Positions 6,436-12,202 of a stretch of 14,079 nt of DNA are shown here, in pieces; within the stretch, counting starts at the first letter, position 1, and every line of letters begins with the position of its first letter. Both the position numbers and the translations under genes were made by a program. Under the pieces are notes generated by a model. It saw nothing but the letters and a program-made list of their open reading frames with translations. It made no database searches and was not told the DNA's origin. Origin of the DNA: Burkholderiales bacterium (GTDB taxonomy: Bacteria; Pseudomonadota; Gammaproteobacteria; Burkholderiales; Usitatibacteraceae); the NCBI GenBank assembly GCA_026786225.1, contig JAJAYN010000161.1:1-14079 (forward strand), read 5' to 3'.

Positions 6436-8267
6436 TCGGCAGCCTCCGGCATTTTTTCGAATTGTGGACGCGGCCGGTTGCTGCCTGCGTGCGTCATGTG
6501 AATCAATGATTTCTGCATATCCCATGCGCCCGTCGGACAACGTTCTGCGCATAGCCCGCAATGCAGGCAGACATCCTCGTCCTTGGCCATGATGCGGCCG
6601 GTTTTCAGCCCAGTTGCAACATACAAATCCTGGCTCAAGTTCAGCGCCGGTGCAGTCAGACGTGCTCGTAATTCAACTTCCTCGCCGTCTGCCGTGAAGG
6701 TGATGCAATCCATCGGACAGATATCGACGCAGGCATCGCACTCGATACATTGCGCCGTATTGAATACCGTCTGCACATCGCAATTGAGACAGCGTTGCGC
6801 CTCCTTGTAACCAAGTTTGGCGTCGAAGCCCAGTTCCACTTCCACGCGAATGTTCTTGAGCGCGATAGACACATCCTTGAGCGGCACCTTGTAGCGCAAA
6901 TCACCGGTGATGGCGTTGTCGTAACTCCACTCGTGGATGCCCATTTTCTGGCTGAGCAGATTCATCATCGGTGGTGGCCGAACCGCGACATCCTCTGATT
7001 GGCAAAACTTGTCGATGGAGATGGCCGCTTCGTGGCCGTGCGCGACGGCCCAGATAATGTTCTTGGGGCCGAATGCGGCGTCACCACCAAAGAACACTTT
7101 CGGCAAACTCGTCTGCATGGTCTCCTTGTTGACGACAGGCATGCCCCATTTATCGAAATCAATACCCGCGTCGCGTTCGATCCACGGGAACGAATTTTCC
7201 TGGCCGATGGCCACGAGTACGTCATCGCAGGGCACATGCACGTCCGGCGTGCCAGAGGACACCAGCGAACGTTTTCCCTTGTCGTCGTATTTCGCCTCGA
7301 CGACCTCAAACGTTACACCGGTGAGTTTGCCATTCTCGTGTGTAAAAGCTTTTGGTACATGGAAGTTGATGATGGGAATGCCCTCGTGCTGCGCATCTTC
7401 TTTTTCCCACGGCGAGGCCTTCATTTCATCGAAACCGGAGCGTACGATCACCTTGACATCATCTCCGCCCAGACGTCGCGAGGAACGGCAACAGTCCATT
7501 GCCGTATTGCCGCCCCCCAGCACAATGACGCGCTTGCCGATCTTGTCGACGTGCCCGAACGAGACCGATGACAACCAGTCGATACCGATGTGGATATTGG
7601 CGGCAGCCTCTTTTCGGCCGGACACATCCAGATCCCTGCCGCGTGGCGCGCCCGTGCCAACAAAAATGGCATCGAAGTTTTCTGCGAGGACTGACTTCAT
7701 GCTGTCCACGCGCGTACCGGCGCGGAACTCGGCTCCGAGGTTCAGCACATAGCCAACTTCCTCGTCGATTACCGATTCAGGCAGACGAAAGCGCGGGATC
7801 TGCGTGCGTATCATGCCGCCCGCGCGTGCGTCGCCATCGTAAATGACGATGTGATAGCCCAGCGGCAGAAGATCGCGGGCCACGGTGAGCGCTGCCGGCC
7901 CTGCGCCGATACAGGCGATGCGTTTGCCGTTTTTTTGCCGCGCGGGCTTGGGCAGGCGTTCGCGAATATCCTCTTTCAGATCGCCGGCGACACGCTTCAA
8001 GCGACAGATCGCCACTGGTTCGGGCTTGTCGCCGTTGTTTTCTTCCACGCGGCCACGTCTGCAGGCGGGCTCACACGGTCGATCACAGGTGCGTCCGAGA
8101 ATGCCGGGGAACACGTTCGACTGCCAGTTCACCATATAGGCGTCGCCGTAGCGGCCGGCGGCAATCATGCGTATGTATTCGGGAACGGGGGTGTGGGCAG
8201 GACATGCCCATTGACAATCCACGACCTTGTGGAAGTAGTTCGGCTGACGAATATCAGTCGGTTTCAA
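6432..8267 (-). CDS. FAD/NAD(P)-binding, ferredoxin-type electron-transfer subunit of the Kor complex
   Basis: The 611-residue protein is built like the small subunit of glutamate synthase with a ferredoxin tail. Its N-terminal iron-sulfur region has C18 and C22 (CQWAC) and C61, C65 and C69 (CDRPCEPAC). The FAD site is GAGPAA (121-126), the NAD(P)H site GGGNTA (251-256), and the closing FAD motif FGGDAAFGP (393-401). The C-terminus holds two [4Fe-4S] ferredoxin motifs: C507/C510/C513/C517 and C567/C570/C573/C577. A further CLNC pair is at 493-496. As first gene of the kor operon, overlapping korA by ATGA, it should pass electrons between KorB and NAD(P)(H) or ferredoxin. A three-subunit 2-oxoglutarate:NADP+ oxidoreductase of this kind was described from Azoarcus evansii, where the third subunit was called KorC (recalled, not checked here). 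The start is TTG behind a perfect TAAGGAG. NADP versus NAD use is not decidable by eye. Confidence 0.9.
   Translation of the reverse strand: MKPTDIRQPNYFHKVVDCQWACPAHTPVPEYIRMIAAGRYGDAYMVNWQSNVFPGILGRTCDRPCEPACRRGRVEENNGDKPEPVAICRLKRVAGDLKEDIRERLPKPARQKNGKRIACIGAGPAALTVARDLLPLGYHIVIYDGDARAGGMIRTQIPRFRLPESVIDEEVGYVLNLGAEFRAGTRVDSMKSVLAENFDAIFVGTGAPRGRDLDVSGRKEAAANIHIGIDWLSSVSFGHVDKIGKRVIVLGGGNTAMDCCRSSRRLGGDDVKVIVRSGFDEMKASPWEKEDAQHEGIPIINFHVPKAFTHENGKLTGVTFEVVEAKYDDKGKRSLVSSGTPDVHVPCDDVLVAIGQENSFPWIERDAGIDFDKWGMPVVNKETMQTSLPKVFFGGDAAFGPKNIIWAVAHGHEAAISIDKFCQSEDVAVRPPPMMNLLSQKMGIHEWSYDNAITGDLRYKVPLKDVSIALKNIRVEVELGFDAKLGYKEAQRCLNCDVQTVFNTAQCIECDACVDICPMDCITFTADGEEVELRARLTAPALNLSQDLYVATGLKTGRIMAKDEDVCLHCGLCAERCPTGAWDMQKSLIHMTHAGSNRPRPQFEKMPEAAE
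6443..6447 (-). promoter_or_regulatory. Ribosome binding site fixing the korA start
   Basis: On the minus strand GGAGG lies 7 bases before the ATG at 6433-6435. It sits inside the end of the upstream coding region and decides for the internal ATG against the longer frame reaching 6561. Confidence 0.7.
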
Positions 8268-8275
8268 TGTTCTCT

Positions 8276-8282
8276 CTCCTTA
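8276..8282 (-). promoter_or_regulatory. Strong ribosome binding site for the TTG start of the kor operon
   Basis: On the minus strand TAAGGAG is followed by 8 bases and then TTG (8267-8265). It is a 7-base match to the 16S 3' end. No ATG or GTG is available at a usable distance, so this site supports the TTG start. Confidence 0.75.
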
Positions 8283-8316
8283 TCGATCCGGCTTAGCTGC
8301 CCGATGCTTGTGGCGA

Positions 8317-8345
8317 ATATTACAGGGTGAGGCGCTTCCTGCCAT
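8317..8345 (-). promoter_or_regulatory. Candidate promoter of the kor operon
   Basis: Read on the minus strand, ATGGCA (8345-8340, 4 of 6 to TTGACA) is followed after 17 bases by TAATAT (8322-8317, 4 of 6 to TATAAT). Transcription would start near 8310, about 40 bases before the TTG start. Both boxes are imperfect and the call is by eye only. Confidence 0.3.
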
Positions 8346-8352
8346 GCCGCAG

Positions 8353-8381
8353 TGCAGCATGTGTGTTTGGGCTGCTACAAT
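8353..8381 (+). promoter_or_regulatory. Candidate extended -10 promoter of the ATP-grasp gene
   Basis: TGCTACAAT at 8373-8381 is an extended -10 box (TG, one base, TACAAT). The matching -35 position 17 bases upstream is TGCAGC, which is weak, as often tolerated with an extended -10. The expected transcript start is near 8388, giving a leader of about 50 bases before the TTG at 8437. It lies back to back with the candidate kor promoter. Confidence 0.4.
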
Positions 8382-8436
8382 CCAATCGCTGCGCAAACGC
8401 GTACAGCACACATCGAACAACAAAAGAGAACTTTCA

Positions 8437-9714
8437 TTGAAGAACATCCTTGTTTTGTTTGATGCCGACTGGGATCAATCACAGCTTGCGAAAGCCGCCG
8501 AAGACAGCACAAACGCCCGTTACCGATTTTTCTACGAGGGCTTTGACCTCTTCAGCTTTCCCAGTAACACGCAGTTGTTGACATTCGATATTTTTCGGTT
8601 CGTGGACAAGCTCGCCAAAAAATATCGCCACATGCATCTCGCCGGCATCGTTTCCACCAACGAACAATTCGGCGCACTCGCGGGCGCACTGCTCGCAAAG
8701 AAACTGGGATTGCCGGGTCCGGACCCGAAAGCGCTGATCGCAGCACAACACAAGTACGTAGCGCGGCGCATTTTGGCGCGGGAAGTGCCTGAGACGAATG
8801 TTGCCTTTCACGTGTTCCCATACACGTTTCAGTCGGCCGCAGAAATTCCGCTCAAATATCCGTTTTACGTCAAACCCGTGAAGGCAGCCTATTCAGTGCT
8901 GGCACGTCGGGTCGATAGCTTTGTCGAACTCCAGCAACACATGACCTTCCACCCTTGGGAAAAATACATCATCAAGCGGCTGGTGCGGCCATTCAATGAC
9001 GTCGTGCAAAAGCTCACCGACTTTGACGTCGATGCGCACTGGATGATCGCCGAAGAGCTGATCGACGGACAGCAGATCAATGTTGACGGTGTGGTGGTGA
9101 ATGGTGAGATTCATATTCTCGGCATTATCGACGCCGTAATGTATCCCGGCACCGACCAGTTCATGCGCTTCGAATATCCCAGTCGCCTGCCAGCGGATCG
9201 CGCAGCCCACGCACGGGATATGGCCAAACGCATCGTGCAGGCGCTGGGCCTCGATCACGGACTCTTCAACGTCGAGTTACGCGTCTGCAAAGAAACTGGC
9301 GAGTGCAAACTGATTGAAGTCAATCCGCGCATGGCGGCGCAGTTTTCTGATCTGTACGAAAAAGTTGATGGCATCAACCTGCACGACGTCGCACTCGAAA
9401 TCGCTATCGGCGAAACGCCTGACCTGAGACCGGGTCAGGGCAAATACAAAGTGGCCACCAGTTTTGTGTTCCGCAAATTTGATGGCTCGCCGCTCGCAAA
9501 AGCGCCCAGCAATGCGGAACTGAAGTGGCTGAGCGAGTTCGATCCAGACGCATTTTTGGCGATGTTCGTCAAGACTGGCGGCGGACTGAAGCGGGAAATG
9601 AAATGGCTGGGCAGCCATCGCTACGCCACGCTGAACATGGGCGGCGAATCCGAGCAGCACTTGCTCGACAAGTTTCACATGGTCAAACACACTTTGGGAT
9701 TCGAGACGGGTTAA
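8437..9714 (+). CDS. ATP-grasp domain enzyme of unknown substrate
   Basis: From TTG 8437 the protein has 425 residues and begins MKNILVLFDADWD, a Rossmann-like pre-ATP-grasp strand. The ATP-grasp core follows: ATP-binding strands around YPFYVKPVKAAYS, then WMIAEELIDGQQINVDGVVV, and the magnesium/ATP site with E280 (LFNVELR) and E294, N296, R298 (IEVNPRMA). These enzymes activate a carboxylate as acyl phosphate and join it to an amine, thiol or similar nucleophile. The overall layout resembles biotin carboxylase/carbamoyl phosphate synthase-like ligases and L-amino acid ligases, but I cannot name the substrate. The frame stays open upstream to a TTG at 8308; those 43 codons look non-coding, overlap the candidate promoter and precede the natural fold start, so they were left out. 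The ribosome binding site at 8437 is weak (AAGAGAA). It is divergent from the kor operon. Confidence 0.85.
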   Translation: MKNILVLFDADWDQSQLAKAAEDSTNARYRFFYEGFDLFSFPSNTQLLTFDIFRFVDKLAKKYRHMHLAGIVSTNEQFGALAGALLAKKLGLPGPDPKALIAAQHKYVARRILAREVPETNVAFHVFPYTFQSAAEIPLKYPFYVKPVKAAYSVLARRVDSFVELQQHMTFHPWEKYIIKRLVRPFNDVVQKLTDFDVDAHWMIAEELIDGQQINVDGVVVNGEIHILGIIDAVMYPGTDQFMRFEYPSRLPADRAAHARDMAKRIVQALGLDHGLFNVELRVCKETGECKLIEVNPRMAAQFSDLYEKVDGINLHDVALEIAIGETPDLRPGQGKYKVATSFVFRKFDGSPLAKAPSNAELKWLSEFDPDAFLAMFVKTGGGLKREMKWLGSHRYATLNMGGESEQHLLDKFHMVKHTLGFETG

Positions 9715-9840
9715 CGACTTCGTGGCCCGCATAAAATAGTAAAAGTCCGCTACTGTCGGGCTTCTACAAGCAAAAGAAGCTGAAAACCCGCGCCGAATGG
9801 CGTTCTGCGTGCGGTCGTATTCGTGTTTCCTGGTGGGCAC

Positions 9841-10635
9841 CTACCAATACGAGACCGCCATTTTCGTTGCGAGCACGTACATCAGCAGGGCGAAGATACG
9901 CTTGAGCGTTGTCACGGGCAGGCGCCGTGCCAGCCTCGCACCGGCGGGCGCCGTCAACACACTGGTGGCAACCAGTGCGCCGAGTGCAGGCAGATATACA
10001 AATCCAAGATGATAGTCAGGCAGGTCACTCACTCGCCATCCGCTGGCGATATAGCCCAGCGTACCGATCACCGTGACAGGTATGCCAATGGCGGCGCCCG
10101 TACCAATGGCTGTATGCATGGCGATACCGCAATAAAGCATCACCGGCATGATCAGGAACGTGCCGCCAGCTGAGACCAGCCCTGATAACGTACCTATGCA
10201 GAGGCCGATGAAAAATGACGGCGTGGGACCGGGCATGGTGCGTGCTGCGTGAGCCTTCTTACCAAGCAGCATTTGTGTGGCCGCGCCGAAAACGATGATC
10301 GCGAAAGCGATGGCGAGTGTGCGTTGCGTGAGCCAGCCACTGGCAAACGTCGACAGCAGCGAACCCGTCACCATGCCGGGCACCATCAACTTGACAGTCG
10401 TCCAGTCCACGCCGCCGTGCTTATGATGCTCGCGCACGCTGGCGCTGGAGGTGAAGGCGGCCGCGGCCATGGCCGTGGCCAGCGCCATATGCACATTGTG
10501 GTCGGTGCTTAGTGCCTGTGCTGTGAACAGCGCGGCCAGAATTGGTACTAGCGTCATCCCACCGCCAATGCCCAACAGGCCTGCGATAAATCCCACCAGC
10601 GCGCCGGTCAGCGCGTATGTCAGCAACCAGATCAT
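9841..10635 (-). CDS. TauE/SafE family membrane permease
   Basis: The 264-residue protein is almost entirely hydrophobic, with about eight predicted membrane segments in two related halves. The duplicated signature is visible as GFIAGLLGIGGGMTLVPIL (15-33) and GTLSGLVSAGGTFLIMPVML (148-167), each followed by a His- and Ala-rich helix (HMALATAMAAAA; HTAIGTGAAIG). This is the TauE/SafE (DUF81) family, whose studied members export sulfite, sulfoacetate or related anions across the inner membrane. Its substrate here cannot be told from sequence. The N-terminus MIWLLTYALTGALVGF fits the family, so the ATG at 10635 is probably right. There is no good Shine-Dalgarno. A TACAAT (plus-strand 10642-10647) lies only 6 bases upstream, which would give a nearly leaderless transcript if used. 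It ends convergently with the ATP-grasp gene, 126 bases away. Confidence 0.9.
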   Translation of the reverse strand: MIWLLTYALTGALVGFIAGLLGIGGGMTLVPILAALFTAQALSTDHNVHMALATAMAAAAFTSSASVREHHKHGGVDWTTVKLMVPGMVTGSLLSTFASGWLTQRTLAIAFAIIVFGAATQMLLGKKAHAARTMPGPTPSFFIGLCIGTLSGLVSAGGTFLIMPVMLYCGIAMHTAIGTGAAIGIPVTVIGTLGYIASGWRVSDLPDYHLGFVYLPALGALVATSVLTAPAGARLARRLPVTTLKRIFALLMYVLATKMAVSYW

Positions 10636-11078
10636 TTTGCAATTGTATTGAATTGTTGCGCCCGCACCTGAAGGGACGGATGCGATGCGTTAGCCTCCAT
10701 GGGCATACTACGGGACAAACGGTATGCAACCTGCATTTTGGTAGGTAGCGTACACATGCAATATATTTTTCTTTAATGTGGTTCGATAAGATATGAACAA
10801 CCCTAACATCGACGGGCGCCACAGAACAAATCGCCGGAAAAGTCCGCCGAATATGGTGTCTCGCGCCTTCATGCCCAAAGCGTCGCTCGGGCTCGCAACA
10901 CTCGCAACGGCGATTTCGGGGACGGCAGATTTACGCCGGAAAACTTCTGGATGATGCACGTACAGTGCCAAATTGCTATCTGCGACCACTGACGAGCCAC
11001 CCGCAGCTGTGAACAATGACAGGGAATCCGTTCTGCCTAATAATGGAGAGGCATTAGTCCTTCTACGAAAGCCTGCGC
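10636..11078. other. 443-base stretch without a convincing gene
   Basis: This stretch separates the TauE/SafE permease gene from the FkbM-type methyltransferase gene. It holds an AT-rich patch at about 10756-10790 and short open frames on both strands. The longest minus-strand frame (10708-11016) has no recognisable motif. A 53-codon plus-strand frame from ATG 10793 to TGA 10954 has a weak upstream purine run; its product has a run of hydrophobic residues (SLGLATLATAISGTA) but no family I know. It may be degraded coding DNA or untranslated leader. No terminator or insertion-sequence end was found. Confidence 0.5.
10738..10767 (+). promoter_or_regulatory. Candidate sigma70-like promoter
   Basis: TTGGTA (10738-10743) is separated by 18 bases from TATATT (10762-10767), inside the AT-rich patch. 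Transcription would begin near 10774 and could serve the small frame at 10793 or, with a long leader, the methyltransferase gene at 11079. AT-rich DNA yields such matches by chance. Confidence 0.28.
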
Positions 11079-11942
11079 ATGTCGATGCTTACACCAATTG
11101 GAGAAATGAATACCATCGCGGAAATGACGCGCGATGAATTGGAGAGAACCTGCCGGCAGCATGCCTTTTCTTCATACATCGGCAATCATGTGTCTCTCTG
11201 CCGCATCCTAAGCCGTTTAAAAATATTTGTGGATACGAGAGATACCGCCGTAGCGCCTTATCTGATGCTGGACGGTATTTGGGAAACTTGCGTATCTCAA
11301 TTGATGGCAAAAATCATTCAACCCGGGTTTGTCTGCATTGATGTTGGCGCTAACCTCGGATACTTTTCATTGCTCATGTCCGAACTCTGTCACGCTGGTC
11401 TGAGTGGGATTGCTGTAGCTGTGGAGCCCAATCCACCAGTTTGCCAATTGCTCCGCCTAAGCGAGGCTGTACACACGAGGAGGTTTAAGGTTGTCGAAAA
11501 AGCCGTTACCAACTATACAGGCGATGCTACGTTAACCATTCCCGGCCTTTCAGCCTTTGCTGCGGCTACGATAAAGCCAAACGCCTTGGCGCCGGGTTGG
11601 CAGCAGACTAAAGTGGCCACTTCCACTTTAGATGACCTGGTTCTGGAGCTTAAACTTCCCAAAGTAGACGTAATAAAAATTGATGTTGAGGGCGAGGAAC
11701 CGGCTGTGTTTGAAGGGATGGAGAAAACATTGGAGAATAATCCACATGTTCAAATCATCGCCGAGTACAGCCCGGCCATCTATTATGAAAAAGCGCAGTC
11801 TTTCACCGATTACCTTATGGATCGTTTTCAAGTTGACGTTATTGGGGAAAATGGCGCGACACAAAGGCTTGACGAGGTTGCTGTTAGAAACCTGATCCAG
11901 ATTAAAAATCACGTGGATTTGTATCTCATCCAAAAAATGTGA
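11079..11942 (+). CDS. FkbM family SAM-dependent methyltransferase
   Basis: The 287-residue protein has the FkbM methyltransferase core. The SAM-binding loop is CIDVGANLGYFSLLM (86-100), the acidic ribose-binding residue is E116 in VEPNPP, and the family signature KIDVEGEEPAVFEGM spans 200-214. Residues 1-80 are a variable cap. FkbM-type enzymes O-methylate sugars, polyketides, lipids and similar small molecules or glycans; the substrate here is unknown. Base composition is unlike its neighbours: line 11641-11700 is 24/60 GC by hand count, against 35/60 for 13081-13140 in alaS. Horizontal acquisition is likely. Possible starts are ATG 11079, 11085 and 11106; none has a well-placed ribosome binding site, since the GGAGA at 11100-11104 is too close to 11106. 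It stands alone, with no glycan genes in the window. Confidence 0.88.
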   Translation: MSMLTPIGEMNTIAEMTRDELERTCRQHAFSSYIGNHVSLCRILSRLKIFVDTRDTAVAPYLMLDGIWETCVSQLMAKIIQPGFVCIDVGANLGYFSLLMSELCHAGLSGIAVAVEPNPPVCQLLRLSEAVHTRRFKVVEKAVTNYTGDATLTIPGLSAFAAATIKPNALAPGWQQTKVATSTLDDLVLELKLPKVDVIKIDVEGEEPAVFEGMEKTLENNPHVQIIAEYSPAIYYEKAQSFTDYLMDRFQVDVIGENGATQRLDEVAVRNLIQIKNHVDLYLIQKM

Positions 11943-12026
11943 AGGGTGAGTGAAAAAAATATAGGGTAAAACAAAAAGTGAAAGCGTGGATTGCAATTTC
12001 GCCATTAAAAAATCCCTCGCTCCGGC

Positions 12027-12152
12027 ATGAACCCTGCCCGCGACTTGCACGGAGATTCAACAAAACGCGCTGTTGAGTTTTGCAGAGCCGCTTGGAAGGA
12101 AGGTGATTTGACTTCCGAGGCAGTGCAGTCGCTTGTTACTACGCCGCTCTAA
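12027..12152 (+). CDS. Possible 41-aa small ORF or gene remnant
   Basis: ATG 12027 to TAA 12150-12152 encodes MNPARDLHGDSTKRAVEFCR followed by a helical-looking, hydrophilic stretch (AAWKEGDLTSEAVQSLV). The amino-acid make-up looks protein-like rather than random, but there is no ribosome binding site and no family I recognise. The frame is closed by a stop at 12006-12008, only 18 bases before the ATG. The candidate alaS promoter overlaps its 3' end. It may be a small protein, the relic of a larger gene broken when the low-GC methyltransferase arrived, or chance. Confidence 0.25.
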   Translation: MNPARDLHGDSTKRAVEFCRAAWKEGDLTSEAVQSLVTTPL

Positions 12153-12160
12153 GGTAAAAT
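12133..12160 (+). promoter_or_regulatory. Candidate promoter of alaS
   Basis: TTGTTA (12133-12138, 4 of 6) is followed after 16 bases by TAAAAT (12155-12160, 5 of 6). Transcription would start near 12167, about 36 bases before the alaS ATG. Placement is good; the call is by eye. Confidence 0.45.
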
Positions 12161-12202
12161 CGTCCCTTCGCTATTTCGCGCAGACTTCCCTCGTAAAACG
12201 TC

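Noticed and set aside
6436..6561. N-terminal extension of KorA by 42 codons
   Set aside because: It overlaps the end of the upstream coding region, has no family resemblance, and the internal ATG at 6435 has GGAGG at 7 bases plus an ATGA overlap.
8308..8436. 43-codon extension of the ATP-grasp protein from TTG 8308
   Set aside because: The extra residues look random, overlap the extended -10 box, and precede the natural start of the fold at MKNILVLFDADWD.
9757..9790. Possible hairpin between the convergent ATP-grasp and TauE/SafE genes (GCTTCT...AGAAGC with outer CGGG/CCCG)
   Set aside because: Only a 6-bp core stem with an asymmetric gap, and no T-run follows on either strand, so it is not called as an intrinsic terminator.
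9277..9840. 187-codon minus-strand frame
   Set aside because: Mostly antisense to the ATP-grasp gene over its E280/E294 active-site region, with no motifs of its own.
10708..11016. 102-codon minus-strand frame in the empty interval
   Set aside because: No motif, no ribosome binding site and a mixed composition; treated as uncertain non-coding or decayed DNA.
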